NCBI RefSeq assembly: GCF_030816075.1
Contig: NZ_JAUSXO010000001.1
Span: 868,001 to 932,000, forward strand
Length of the DNA stretch: 64,000 nucleotides
Direction: 5' to 3'
Source of the DNA: Arthrobacter agilis
GTDB lineage: Bacteria > Actinomycetota > Actinomycetes > Actinomycetales > Micrococcaceae
The notes beneath the pieces were generated by a model. The model ran no database searches. It was not told the DNA's origin and saw only the letters and a list, made by a program, of their open reading frames with translations. The number at the start of each line of letters is the position of its first letter. Position 1 is the first letter of the stretch. The translations under genes and the position numbers were made by a program. Positions 36,370-46,389 of the stretch are shown here, piece after piece.

Positions 36370-39300
36370 ATGTTCTCGAAGATTCTGGTAGCCAACCGTG
36401 GTGAGATCGCCATCCGTGCCTTCCGGGCCGGATACGAGGTGGGTGCGAAGACGGTCGCGGTGTTCCCGCAGGAGGACCGCAACTCGATCCACCGGCAGAA
36501 GGCGGACGAGGCGTACCTGATCGGGGAGGAGGGCCACCCGGTCCGGGCGTATCTCGACGTCGAGGAGATCATCCGTGTGGCCCGGGAGGCCGGCTGCGAT
36601 GCGATCTACCCCGGGTACGGGTTCCTGTCCGAGAATCCGGGTCTGGCCCGCGCCGCGGCGGAGGCCGGCATCACGTTCGTCGGCCCGCCGGCCGAGGTAC
36701 TGGAACTCGCCGGGAACAAGGTCAAGGCCCTGGACGCGGCGCGCAAGGCGGGTATCCCGGTGCTCGCCTCGTCGCGTCCGAGCGCCGACGTCGGTGAGCT
36801 GATTGCCGCGGCGGACGAGATCGGGTTCCCCGTGTTCGCGAAGGCCGTCGCCGGTGGCGGCGGGCGCGGCATGCGGCGGGTGGACACGCGGGAGGCGCTG
36901 CCGGAGGCGCTGGAGGCCGCGATGCGCGAGGCCGAGTCCGCGTTCGGGGATCCGACCATGTTCCTGGAGCAGGCCGTGCTGCGGCCCCGGCACATCGAGG
37001 TGCAGATCCTCGCCGACGCCGAGGGCAACGTCATGCACCTGTTCGAGCGGGACTGCTCCCTGCAGCGCCGGCACCAGAAGGTCATCGAGATCGCCCCGGC
37101 CCCGAACCTGGACGAGGGGATCCGGCAGGCCCTGCACCGGGACGCGGTGAAGTTCGCGACCGCCCTGGGGTACGTGAACGCCGGGACCGTCGAGTTCCTC
37201 GTGGACACGGTCGGGGAACGCGCCGGACAGCACGTGTTCATCGAGATGAACCCCCGCATCCAGGTCGAGCACACGGTCACCGAGGAAGTCACCGACGTCG
37301 ACCTCGTGCAGGCCCAGCTGCGGATCGCGGCCGGGGAGACGCTGGCGGACCTGGGACTGTCCCAGGACACGGTGTTCCTGCGCGGTGCGGCCCTTCAGTC
37401 GAGGATCACCACGGAGGACCCCGCGAACGGGTTCCGCCCCGACGTGGGCCGGATCTCCGCGTACCGGTCCGCCGGTGGCGCCGGGGTACGCCTGGATGGC
37501 GGGACGGTGTATGCGGGGGCGGAGATCAGCCCCCACTTCGATTCGATGCTGGTCAAGCTCACCTGCAGGGGCCGGGACTATCCGACCGCCGTGGCACGCG
37601 CCCGCCGTGCGCTGGCCGAGTTCAGGGTCCGCGGGGTCTCCACGAACATCAGCTTCCTGCAGGCGGTCCTGGACGATCCGGACTTCATCGCCGGCAACGT
37701 CGCCACGTCGTTCATCGACGAACGGCCCGAACTGCTCACGGCCCGCGTCCCGGCCGACCGCGGCACGAAACTGCTGACCTGGCTCGCGGACGTGACGGTG
37801 AACCAGCCCCACGGGCCCCGCCCGGTGCACCTGGACCCGCAGGAGAAACTACCCGTCCTGCCCGACACCAGCGCCACCACCAGCGCCACCGGACAGGACG
37901 CCGGCCCGAACACCGGTCAGGGTTCCGGTGTTGCCGGCACCGATGCTTCCGCCGCACCGGCGGGGAGCCGGCAGCGGCTGCTGGAGCTCGGCCCCGAGGG
38001 CTTCGCGCGGGCCCTGCGGGAACAGACCGCGGTCGCGGTCACGGACACCACGTTCCGGGACGCGCACCAGTCGCTGCTGGCCACCCGGGTACGGACCCGG
38101 GACCTGGTCGCCGCCGGCGCGAGCGTGTCGGCGCTGACGCCGGGCCTGCTGTCGGTGGAGGCCTGGGGCGGGGCGACCTACGACGTGGCCCTGCGCTTCC
38201 TGGGGGAGGACCCGTGGGAGCGCCTGGACGCGCTGCGCCGTGAGATCCCGGACATCTGTCTGCAGATGCTGCTGCGCGGGCGGAACACCGTCGGCTACAC
38301 CCCGTACCCGGAGGCCGTGACCGCCGCGTTCGTGCAGGAAGCGGCAGCGTCGGGGATCGACATCTTCCGGATCTTCGACGCCCTGAACGACGTGACACAG
38401 ATGGAACCGGCCATCCGGGCCGTCCGGGACACCGGGACCGCGGTCGCCGAGGTGGCGCTGTGCTACACCGCGGACATGCTCGACCCGGCCGAGACGCTCT
38501 ACACCCTGGACTACTACCTCGACCTGGCCCAGCGGATCGTCGACGCCGGCGCGCACGTCCTGGCGATCAAGGACATGGCCGGCCTGCTCCGCCCCGCCGC
38601 CGCCGCCAAGCTGGTGGCCGCCCTGCGGGAACGGTTCGACCTGCCGGTACACCTGCACACCCACGACACCGCGGGAGGTCAGCTGGCGACCCTGCTGGCC
38701 GCCGTGGACGCCGGGGTCGACGCCGTCGACGTCGCCAGCGCCGCCCTGGCCGGCACCACCAGCCAGCCCTCGGCCTCCGCACTGGTCGCGGCCCTGGCCC
38801 ACACGCCCCGGGACACGGGCCTGGACCTGGGGAACGTGTGCGCGCTGGAACCCTACTGGGAGGCGGTGCGGCGCATGTACGCCCCGTTCGAGTCCGGGCT
38901 GCCCGGACCCACCGGACGGGTCTACCGCCACGAGATCCCCGGCGGCCAGCTCTCCAACCTCCGGCAGCAGGCCATCGCCCTCGGCCTCGGGGGAACGCTT
39001 CGAGGCCATCGAGGACATGTACACGGCCGCGGACCGCATCCTGGGACGCCTCGTGAAGGTCACCCCGTCCTCGAAGGTCGTCGGAGACCTCGCCCTGGCC
39101 CTCGTGGGATCGAACGCGGAGCCCGCCGCGTTCGAGGAGAACCCGCAGGACTTCGACATCCCCGACTCCGTGATCGGATTCCTCAACGGGGACCTCGGCA
39201 ACCCGCCCGGCGGCTGGCCCGAGCCCTTCCGCACCAAGGCCCTCAAGGGCCGGGAACTCAAGCCCCGCGATGCGGATATCACCGCCGAGGACGAGAAGAA

Positions 39301-39853
39301 CCTCGCCGGGACCTCCACGCAGCGCCGCAACGCGCTGAACACCCTGCTGTTCGCCGGGCCCACCCAGGACTTCAGGACCACGCGCGACACCTACGGGGAC
39401 GTCTCCCTGCTGGGCACCGCCGATTACCTCTACGGCCTGCAGACCGGTACCGAGCACGTCATCGAGCTCGAGAAGGGCGTCCGGCTCATCGCGACCCTCG
39501 AAGCCGTGTCCGACCCCGACGAGAAGGGCATGCGCACAGTGATGTGCACGCTCAACGGGCAGATGAGACCCGTGAGCGTGCGGGACAAGAGCATCCAGAG
39601 CGACATCAAAGCCGCCGAGAAAGCCGACCCCGGCACCCCCGGCCACATCGCCGCACCGTTCGCCGGCTCGGTGACCGTCACCCGCGCCGAAGGCGATACC
39701 GTCGCCGCCGGCGACACCGTCGCCACGATCGAGGCCATGAAGATGGAAGCCAGCATCACCACGCCCATCGCCGGGACCGTGCAGCGGGTCGCCTTCACCG
39801 ACGCCGCACCCGCCCAGGGAGGGGACCTCCTCCTCGTCATCACGGCGTCCTGA
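36370..39853 (+). pseudogene. pyc: Pyruvate carboxylase, interrupted by a +1 frameshift
   Basis: A biotin-dependent anaplerotic enzyme making oxaloacetate from pyruvate. The first frame from ATG 36370 encodes the biotin carboxylase (FSKILVANRGEIAIRAFRAG; KAVAGGGGRGMRRV; FIEMNPRIQVEHTVTEE), an unusual Thr/Gly/Ala-rich linker (about residues 498-535) and the carboxyltransferase (VTDTTFRDAHQSLLATRVRT; HTHDTAGGQLATLLAAVDAG). After about residue 875 the frame turns into Arg/His-rich nonsense. The continuation (EDMYTAADRILGRLVKVTPS to the biotin site IEAMKMEAS) is in the +1 frame up to 39853. The break is at a run of five G (38989-38993), where four would restore GLGERFEAIEDMY. Either a homopolymer sequencing error or a real lesion. 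Confidence 0.9.
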
Positions 39854-39856
39854 CGT

Positions 39857-39910
39857 GCTCAGCGCCCCGACACCGCCGACCGGCCGTCACGCGAGAGTGG
39901 GGCGCTGAGC
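39857..39910. terminator. Terminator hairpin after pyc
   Basis: GCTCAGCGCCCC (39857-39868) and GGGGCGCTGAGC (39899-39910) form a perfect 12-bp stem with a 30-base loop, four bases after the pyc stop. There is no T tract. Confidence 0.65.
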
Positions 39911-39965
39911 AGAAGCAGTAGGCGGTTCCGCCCTGCGCGGGCCCGCCGGACCACGTGGAGGAACC

Positions 39966-40145
39966 ATGGCAAGCGCCCCGACCGAATCCTCGGCAGGCGG
40001 ACCGGACCCCGTACCAGCGGACGCGGATCCCGCCGCCGGTCCCGCGCAGGATCCCGCGCAGGCGCACGTCCGGCACGATCTCGTGGCCAAGGCGACCGTG
40101 GTGGACCAGCTCGCCGACCGGGCGCGGCTACACTGCGGGATGTGA
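39966..40145 (+). CDS. Possible 59-residue leader protein coupled to mycothione reductase
   Basis: An ATG with GGAGG four bases upstream (GTGGAGGAACCATG) opens a 59-codon frame. Its stop overlaps the GTG of the reductase as GTGA, the coupling pattern seen throughout this window. The product is Pro/Ala/Asp-rich in the first half (PVPADADPAAGPAQDPAQAH) and helical after that (VRHDLVAKATVVDQLADRAR), ending LHCGM. I do not recognise it. Composition is neutral evidence in DNA this GC-rich; the ribosome site and overlap are the support. Confidence 0.45.
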   Translation: MASAPTESSAGGPDPVPADADPAAGPAQDPAQAHVRHDLVAKATVVDQLADRARLHCGM

Positions 40146-41545
40146 CCCACTACGACCTCGCGATCATCGGCTCCGGCTCCGGCAACACCCTCATCTCGCC
40201 GGAATGGGACGACCGGACGGTGGTCCTCGTCGAGGGAGGCACCTTCGGCGGTACCTGCCTGAATGTCGGGTGCATCCCCACGAAGATGTACGTGTACCCG
40301 GCCGGGCTGGCGGCCGCGGCCGGGGAGTCGTCCCGGCTCGGCGTGGACCTGTCGCTGGAGAAGGTGCGCTGGCGGGACATCCGCGACCGCATCTTCACCC
40401 GGATCGATGCCATCTCCGAGGGCGGCAGGTCCTACCGCGCCGAGGAACTCGCGAATGTGACACTGATCGAGGAGCACGTCCGCCTCACGGGGGAGAGGTC
40501 CTTCCGCACCGCCTCCGGCGACGACGTCACCGCAGACCAGCTCGTCATCGCCACCGGATCGCGGGCGGTCCGTCCCGCGATCCCCGGCATCGAGCTGCCG
40601 CAGGTGCACACCTCGGACACGGTCATGCGGCTCGAGGACCTCCCCGGCCGCCTGCTGATCATCGGCGGAGGGTACATCGCGGCGGAGTTCGCGCACGTGT
40701 TCGGGGCCTTCGGCACGGCGGTGACCATCGCGGTCCGCTCGGGGGGCATGCTGCGCAGCCTCGACGAGACCGTCTCCGAGGTGTTCACCGAGCAGGCCGC
40801 GCGCCAGTGGGATCTCAGGCGGGACACCGACGTCACGCAGATCACCGCCAACGGTGACGGCAGCGTCACCGCACGGCTCAACGGCCCCGGGGGCCCGACG
40901 GACCTCGACGTCGACGCCGTGCTCGTCGCCGTCGGGCGCACACCGAACACCGACACCCTGGGCGCGCGCGAGGCGGGCCTGGACCTGCACGACGACGGCC
41001 GGCTCGTCGTCGACGGCTACCAGCGCGTGCTGCGCCGCGGCCTGCCGGTGCCCGGCCTCTGGTCCCTCGGCGACGTGAGCAGCGACTACCAGCTGAAGCA
41101 CGTGGCGAACCACGAGGCGAAGGTCGTGGCACACAACCTGCTGCACCCCGGCGCGCTCCGCCCCGCCGACCACCGGTTCGTGCCCTCCGCGGTGTTCTCC
41201 CACCCGCAGGTCGCCTCCGTGGGGATGACCGAGGGGCAGGCGCTGAGCCATGCGGACCGTACCGGATCCCCGATCGTCACCGCCGTCCAGCACTACGGCT
41301 CGACGGCCTACGGCTGGGCGATGGAGGACACGCACGGGTTCGTGAAGCTCATCGCCGAGCAGCAGACCGGGCGCATCCTCGGCGCGCACATCCTCGGCCA
41401 CGAGGCGTCGATGATCATCCAGCCGGTCATCCAGGCCATGTCCTTCGGGCTCGACGCCCGGACCATGGCCCGCGGGCAGTACTGGATCCATCCGGCGCTC
41501 ACCGAGGTGGTGGAGAACGCACTGCTCAGCCTGAAGACCGGGTAG
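40142..41545 (+). CDS. mtr: Mycothione reductase
   Basis: A 467-residue flavin disulfide reductase that returns oxidised mycothiol (mycothione) to the thiol with NADPH. FAD-binding YDLAIIGSGSGNTL, redox-active disulfide GGTCLNVGCIPTKMYV, NAD(P) fold LLIIGGGYIAAEFAHVFGAF, second FAD motif LWSLGDVSSDYQLKHVANHE and the C-terminal catalytic His in WIHPALTEVVENALL. IPTKM and the replacement of the first GGGxGG by GSGSGN are characteristic of Mtr rather than lipoamide dehydrogenase. It protects against oxidants in mycothiol-using actinobacteria. Confidence 0.92.
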   Translation: MTHYDLAIIGSGSGNTLISPEWDDRTVVLVEGGTFGGTCLNVGCIPTKMYVYPAGLAAAAGESSRLGVDLSLEKVRWRDIRDRIFTRIDAISEGGRSYRAEELANVTLIEEHVRLTGERSFRTASGDDVTADQLVIATGSRAVRPAIPGIELPQVHTSDTVMRLEDLPGRLLIIGGGYIAAEFAHVFGAFGTAVTIAVRSGGMLRSLDETVSEVFTEQAARQWDLRRDTDVTQITANGDGSVTARLNGPGGPTDLDVDAVLVAVGRTPNTDTLGAREAGLDLHDDGRLVVDGYQRVLRRGLPVPGLWSLGDVSSDYQLKHVANHEAKVVAHNLLHPGALRPADHRFVPSAVFSHPQVASVGMTEGQALSHADRTGSPIVTAVQHYGSTAYGWAMEDTHGFVKLIAEQQTGRILGAHILGHEASMIIQPVIQAMSFGLDARTMARGQYWIHPALTEVVENALLSLKTG

Positions 41546-41585
41546 GCGGGCCGGCCGGGCGTCGGAGACCGGCCCGCGAGGGCGC

Positions 41586-43394
41586 CTACACCGTGGCGGA
41601 GGAGTAGATGGACTCGACGATGTCCGCATAGTCCTTCAGGACCTGGGCACGCTTGATCTTGAGGGACGGCGTCAGGTGACCGGTGGTCTCGGTGAAGTCG
41701 GTGGCGACGATCCGGAACACCTTGATGGCCTCCGCACGGGACACCGTGGTGTTGGCGCCGTCCACGAGCTCCTGGATCTCGGCGAGCACCAGCGGGTGGT
41801 CCGCGGCCTCCGCCGTCGTCGTGCCGGCCGGCAGGTGGTGCCGCTCGAGCCAGCCCGGCAGGGCCTCCTCGTCGAGCGTGATGAGCGCCGAGATGAAGGG
41901 CCGCTGGTCACCGACGACCACGCACTGGGAGACCAGAGCGTTGGCGCGGATAGCGTCCTCGAGCAGCGCCGGGATGACGTTTTTCCCGCTGGCCGTCACG
42001 ATGATCTCCTTCTTGCGCCCCGTGATCCGCAGGAAGCCGTCCTCGTCCAATTCGCCGATGTCGCCCGTGCGGAACCAGCCGTCCACGAAGGCGTCCTCGG
42101 TGAGGTCGGGGCGGTCGAAGTACCCCTTCATGACGCAGACGCCCTTCGTGAGGATCTCGCCGTCGTCCGCGATCTTCACCGCGTTGCCCGGCAGCGGGGC
42201 GCCCACGGTGCCGATCTTGATCCGCTTGGGCGTGTTCACCGTGATGGGGGCCGTGGTCTCGGTCAGGCCGTAGCCCTCGAGCACCATGAGCCCGATGCCG
42301 TGGAAGAAATGGCCGAGCCGGTCCCCGAGGGGCGCGCCGCCTGAGACCGCGTGCTGGACACGCCCGCCCATCGCGGTGCGGATCTTGCCGTAGAGCAGCC
42401 GGTCGAAGACGGCATGCTTGACCTTCAGGCCCAGCGGGATCCTGCCGGCCTGCTCGGCCTTCGACCAGGCGATGGCGACGTCGGCGCCGGCGTGGAAGAT
42501 CCGGCCCTTGCCGCCGTCCTCGGCCTTCAGCATCGAGTTGTTGTACACCTTCTCGAACACGCGGGGCACGGCGAGGATGAAGGTCGGCCGGTAGCTCTGC
42601 AGATCGGGCAGGAGGTTCTTAACGTCCGGGGTGTGGGCCACCGTGGCGCCCGCCGCGACGCACAGCACGGAGATGAACCGCGCGAAGACGTGGGCCAGCG
42701 GGAGGAACATGATGGTCTGTCCGCCCTCCCGCGCGACCTCCGGCAGGGCCGCGGCGGCGTTCTCGGACAGTTCGACGAAGTTGCCGTGCGTCAGCTCGCA
42801 GCCCTTCGGCTTGCCGGTGGTGCCGGAGGTGTAGATGATCGTCGCGACGTCGTCGAGTCCTGCAGACGCGCGGCGGTCCGAGAGGGTCTGCTCATCGGTA
42901 CCGGCGCCCGCGGTGCGGAGCGTGTCCAGTCCGCCGCCGTCGAACTGCCACACGTGCCGCGGGCCCTCGATCCCCTCGAGGATCACCGCCTGCCGGACCA
43001 CGTCCTCGTGCCGGGCGGACTCGACGAACGCTCCGACGGCGCCCGAGTCGCTGAGGATCCAGGCGACCTGGGCGGGGGAGGAGGTCTCGTACACCGGGAC
43101 GGAGACGGCGCCCGCGAACCAGATGGCGAAATCGGCGAGTGACCACTCGTAGCGCGTGCGGGCCATGATGGCCACGCGATCCCCGGCCCGGACGCCCGAG
43201 GCGATCAGGCCTTTCGCGACGCCCTCGACCTGGCGCCGGAACTCGGTGGCCGAGATGTTCTCCCACTCGCCCGAGGCGCCCTTGACCGCGAACAGGGCCG
43301 GGTTGGAGGGTTTGGCCGCCTGCCGCACCACGAGATCCGTCGTATTGGTCTGGCGGGGGACGTCCACGAGGACGGGAACGCTGATGTCGCGCAC
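41586..43394 (-). CDS. Long-chain fatty acid-CoA ligase (FadD15-type)
   Basis: A 602-residue AMP-forming ligase. Motifs: TIIYTSGTTGKPKGCELTHG (P-loop), VLEGYGLTETTAPITVN (A5), DGWFRTGDIGELDEDGFLRI (A7) and GRKKEIIVTASGKNVIPAL (A8). LGHFFHGIGLMVLEGYG and the SLKIKRAQVLKDY end, which carries the last catalytic Lys region, follow the bacterial long-chain group. It activates long-chain fatty acids for lipid synthesis or oxidation. GTG start with GGAG five bases upstream. It matches Rv2187 (fadD15) in context. A TetR-like operator lies in the divergent promoter region. Confidence 0.92.
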   Translation of the reverse strand: MRDISVPVLVDVPRQTNTTDLVVRQAAKPSNPALFAVKGASGEWENISATEFRRQVEGVAKGLIASGVRAGDRVAIMARTRYEWSLADFAIWFAGAVSVPVYETSSPAQVAWILSDSGAVGAFVESARHEDVVRQAVILEGIEGPRHVWQFDGGGLDTLRTAGAGTDEQTLSDRRASAGLDDVATIIYTSGTTGKPKGCELTHGNFVELSENAAAALPEVAREGGQTIMFLPLAHVFARFISVLCVAAGATVAHTPDVKNLLPDLQSYRPTFILAVPRVFEKVYNNSMLKAEDGGKGRIFHAGADVAIAWSKAEQAGRIPLGLKVKHAVFDRLLYGKIRTAMGGRVQHAVSGGAPLGDRLGHFFHGIGLMVLEGYGLTETTAPITVNTPKRIKIGTVGAPLPGNAVKIADDGEILTKGVCVMKGYFDRPDLTEDAFVDGWFRTGDIGELDEDGFLRITGRKKEIIVTASGKNVIPALLEDAIRANALVSQCVVVGDQRPFISALITLDEEALPGWLERHHLPAGTTTAEAADHPLVLAEIQELVDGANTTVSRAEAIKVFRIVATDFTETTGHLTPSLKIKRAQVLKDYADIVESIYSSATV

Positions 43395-43459
43395 GATAGC
43401 TCCTTCGATATCGCCTCGACCGTGAGGCAGGTCTCAGCCTATCGGTTCGGTCGGCCGAA

Positions 43460-43488
43460 TTACCGTCCAGTAATGTACGAATCGGTAA
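43460..43488. promoter_or_regulatory. Operator-like site between fadD15-type gene and ROK kinase
   Basis: TTACCGTCCAGTAA (43460-43473) has TTAC/GTAA ends and a central C like many TetR-family operators. A further CGGTAA at 43483-43488 is the inverse of TTACCG at 43460. It lies in the 136-base divergent region. No TetR gene is in the window, so the regulator would be encoded elsewhere. Confidence 0.4.
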
Positions 43489-43530
43489 CGGCGGCGCCGG
43501 CGCGCCCCCACAGGACGGAGGAGGCACCTG

Positions 43531-44616
43531 ATGCCCATCACCCCCGACCCGGCCGGACCGCGCGTACGCCGTCCTCGGGCCGACGCCTGGCACGCCGGCC
43601 GCGGCACGCCGCCGGCCGTACGGACCGCGCGCAGCACCTTCGCCAACCCCGCACGCCGGGGCCTCGCGGTCGGGGTGGACATCGGCGGCACGAAGGTGGC
43701 GGCGGGTGTCGTGGACGTCCGCGGGAGGATCCTCGCCGAGGCGCGCCGTGCCACCCCCGGCCACGACCCGCGCGCCGTCGAGGCGGTCATCACCGAGCTC
43801 GTCCGGGAGCTGTCGCGGGAGTTCCGGATCCGTTCCGTCGGGATCGGGGCGGCCGGCTGGATGGACCTCTCCAACAGCACCGTGCTCTTCAGCCCGCACC
43901 TGGCGTGGCGCAACGAACCGCTCCGGCGGAACCTCGAGAGGATGCTCCGCCGGCGGGTCACGGTGGTGAACGACGCCGACGCCGCCGCGTGGGCCGAGTG
44001 GAGATTCGGCGCCGGCCGCGGGGAGTCCCGCCTCGTCTGCGTCACCCTCGGCACGGGCATCGGCGGGGCCATGATCATGGGCGGGCGCGTCGAGCGCGGA
44101 CGGCACGGCGTGGCCGGCGAGTTCGGGCACCAGATCATCGTGCCGCAGGGCCACCGGTGCGAGTGCGGGAACCGCGGCTGCTGGGAGCAGTACGCCTCGG
44201 GCAACGCGCTGGGGCGGGAGGCCCGTGAACTCGCCGGCGCGAATTCCCCCGTGGCCCGGGCCATCATCGACGCCGCACCCGAAGGTCACGCCGCCATCAC
44301 CGGGGCGCTCGTGACGCGTCTGGCGATGGAGGGTGATCCAGCGTCCCGCGAGCTGGTCGACGACGTCGGGCAGTGGCTGGGACTCGGGCTGGCCAATCTC
44401 GCCGCAGCGCTCGATCCCGGGACGTTCGTCATCGGCGGCGGACTCAGCGCGGCGGGCGAACTCCTGCTCGAGCCCGCACGGCGCGCCTTCGGCCGCAACC
44501 TGACCGGCCGCGGCTTCCGGCCGGCGGCCCGTATCGAGCGGGCGGCCCTCGGACCCGAGGCGGGGCTCATCGGGGCGGCGGACCTGTCGCGGCTGCTCTC
44601 GCGCAGCGGTACCTAG
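43531..44616 (+). CDS. ROK-family glucokinase
   Basis: A 361-residue sugar kinase of the ROK family. The phosphate motif is AVGVDIGGTKVAAGVVDVRG, the substrate/catalytic Asp lies in VVNDADAAAWAEWRFGAGRG, the second ATP motif is VCVTLGTGIGGAMIMGGRVE, and the zinc site is CECGNRGCWEQYASG. Glucose is the probable substrate. The first 45 residues are Arg/Pro-rich and not part of the fold. GGAGGAGG before ATG 43531 supports this start. Convergent with the next gene. Confidence 0.9.
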   Translation: MPITPDPAGPRVRRPRADAWHAGRGTPPAVRTARSTFANPARRGLAVGVDIGGTKVAAGVVDVRGRILAEARRATPGHDPRAVEAVITELVRELSREFRIRSVGIGAAGWMDLSNSTVLFSPHLAWRNEPLRRNLERMLRRRVTVVNDADAAAWAEWRFGAGRGESRLVCVTLGTGIGGAMIMGGRVERGRHGVAGEFGHQIIVPQGHRCECGNRGCWEQYASGNALGREARELAGANSPVARAIIDAAPEGHAAITGALVTRLAMEGDPASRELVDDVGQWLGLGLANLAAALDPGTFVIGGGLSAAGELLLEPARRAFGRNLTGRGFRPAARIERAALGPEAGLIGAADLSRLLSRSGT

Positions 44617-44637
44617 GCGGCGGCCGGACGGGGCGCC

Positions 44638-45168
44638 CTAGACCTCGGCGCCGTCGTCCCCGATGTCCCGGTGCTTCGGCAGCTTGGTGACGAGATAGCC
44701 CGCGCCCGCGAGGAACAGCGCCAGGACGCCGAGCGTGGCGGCCAGGGGCGCGTCCCGCCAGAACATGGCGAACAGCAGCAGCGTGATCGGTCCGCCCGCG
44801 GCGCCGATCCAGGCGAGGACCGTCAGGGGATCACCGGAGCCCAGCGGCGGAGGCTCGTCCGGGGTGAAGCCCTCGTCCTCCTCCGGCTCCTCCGGAGCGG
44901 CATAGTCGCGGGGTCCGGTGGCACGGAGGGGCTGGTCGCGGAAGATCGCGTCGGCGCGCTCCCGGTCCGTGAGATCCTGGGCGCCGCGCGCCTCCGCCCG
45001 GGGGCCGCGCGTCTCCGGGGGCAGGGCGGCAGGTTCCTCGGGCGGGGCTGTGGGGGGACGCCCGGGAGTTCCGGACGGATCCGTGGAGGTCCCCTCGAGG
45101 CGCGCGACGAGGTCCTGCCAGACGGCGTCATCGGTGGATTCGTTCGGTTCCTGACCTCGGGGGCCCAT
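44638..45168 (-). CDS. Small membrane protein with Pro/Glu-rich soluble part
   Basis: A 176-residue protein. Residues 1-110 are hydrophilic, rich in Pro, Glu and Arg, and predicted disordered except for a helical DRERADAIFRD segment. Two membrane helices close it (about 115-136, LTVLAWIGAAGGPITLLLFA; about 141-160, PLAATLGVLALFLAGAGYLV), and a short charged tail KLPKHRDIGDDGAEV follows. ATG start. I do not know a function; similar proteins occur beside plsC in related actinobacteria, as far as I recall. Confidence 0.78.
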   Translation of the reverse strand: MGPRGQEPNESTDDAVWQDLVARLEGTSTDPSGTPGRPPTAPPEEPAALPPETRGPRAEARGAQDLTDRERADAIFRDQPLRATGPRDYAAPEEPEEDEGFTPDEPPPLGSGDPLTVLAWIGAAGGPITLLLFAMFWRDAPLAATLGVLALFLAGAGYLVTKLPKHRDIGDDGAEV

Positions 45169-45424
45169 ACTTTGCTACCTGCTGTCGCGTGCTGCGGTCC
45201 GGGAGCGGAGGATCTCCGCCCGGCTTCCTGGGAATCAGAGGGCGTGCTCGTTCAATCGTGGACACCGTGCGCCGCCACGTCAACCGGTCCCCAGCGTGTC
45301 GGAGCCCCCCGGACCTGCCCGCGACGTGCCCTCCATGGCGCTCACACCCTTAGAGTAGGCTTCCACAGGAAAAAGCGGGCGGCATGCCGAATGCCGTTCC
45401 GTCCATGCAGGGAGGACGAGCAGC

Positions 45425-46303
45425 GTGTTCTATTGGGTGATGAAGCGGATCATCGTCGGTCCGATCCTCAACCTCCTGTTCCGGCCCTGGGTCAAGGGAC
45501 TCGACAACATCCCCTCGTCGGGGCCCGCGGTGATCGTCAGCAACCACCTGTCCTTCTCCGACTCGATCTTCCTGCCCATCGTGGTCCCCCGTACCGTCGT
45601 GTTCCTCGCCAAGTCGGAGTACTTCACGGGCAAGGGGGTCAAGGGCAGGCTGACCGCCCTCTTCTTCCGCCTCTCCAACCAGCTGCCCATGGACCGCTCG
45701 GGCGGGGCGGCGTCGTCGTCCTCCCTCACCGCGGGCATGGACATCCTCAACGAGGGCGGGGTCCTCGGGATCTACCCCGAGGGCACGCGCAGCCCCGACG
45801 GGCGCCTGTACCGCGGGAAGACCGGCGTCGCGAAGCTGGTGCTCGCCACGGGCGTGCCGGTGATCCCCGTGGCGATGATCGGGACGGACAAGGTCCAGCC
45901 CATCGGCCGGCGCATCCCCAACATCCGGCGCGTCGGGATCATCATCGGCGAGCCGCTCGACTTCAGCCGCTACGAAGGGCTGGAGGACGACCGCTTCGTC
46001 CAGCGCTCCGTCACCGACGAGATCATGTACGAGCTCATGCGCCTCTCGGGGCAGGAGTACGTGGACGCCTATGCGAGCACGGTCAAGGAGCGGCTCGCCG
46101 CGGAGAAGGCCGCCGGCCGCAAGACGCCGAAGCCCGGAGCCGACACCCGCCGTGCCGCGGTCCGGATCGCCACCGATCCGGCCGGCCCCGCGCCGGGCAC
46201 CGTCACGGAGATCGGCCGCGCGCCGTCCGCCGACAGGGGCACCCCCGCGGGGGACCCGAAGAGCGCCGAGCACGCGGACGTCCAGCAGCCGGACGCGGGC
46301 TGA
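45425..46303 (+). CDS. 1-acyl-sn-glycerol-3-phosphate acyltransferase (PlsC family)
   Basis: A 292-residue membrane-associated acyltransferase. The catalytic NH-x4-D motif is VSNHLSFSDSIFLP and the phosphate-binding motif is GIYPEGTRSPDGRLYRGK. VIPVAMIGTDKVQPIGRR is block IV. It makes phosphatidic acid from lysophosphatidic acid. The last 70 residues are a charged, probably disordered tail. GTG start with GAGGACGAG upstream. The place matches Rv2182c. Confidence 0.9.
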   Translation: MFYWVMKRIIVGPILNLLFRPWVKGLDNIPSSGPAVIVSNHLSFSDSIFLPIVVPRTVVFLAKSEYFTGKGVKGRLTALFFRLSNQLPMDRSGGAASSSSLTAGMDILNEGGVLGIYPEGTRSPDGRLYRGKTGVAKLVLATGVPVIPVAMIGTDKVQPIGRRIPNIRRVGIIIGEPLDFSRYEGLEDDRFVQRSVTDEIMYELMRLSGQEYVDAYASTVKERLAAEKAAGRKTPKPGADTRRAAVRIATDPAGPAPGTVTEIGRAPSADRGTPAGDPKSAEHADVQQPDAG

Positions 46304-46389
46304 TCGCACCCGGCACGCCGGGCCGGGCTGTATGACACCGCGGGACACCGCGATGACGGGCCGAATCGGGCCACCGGAGGCCCAGCCCG

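Noticed and set aside
38985..39000. Programmed +1 frameshifting in pyc
   Set aside because: There is no known slippery heptamer with a stimulatory stem, and no pyruvate carboxylase is known to need one. A sequencing error or lesion explains it more simply.
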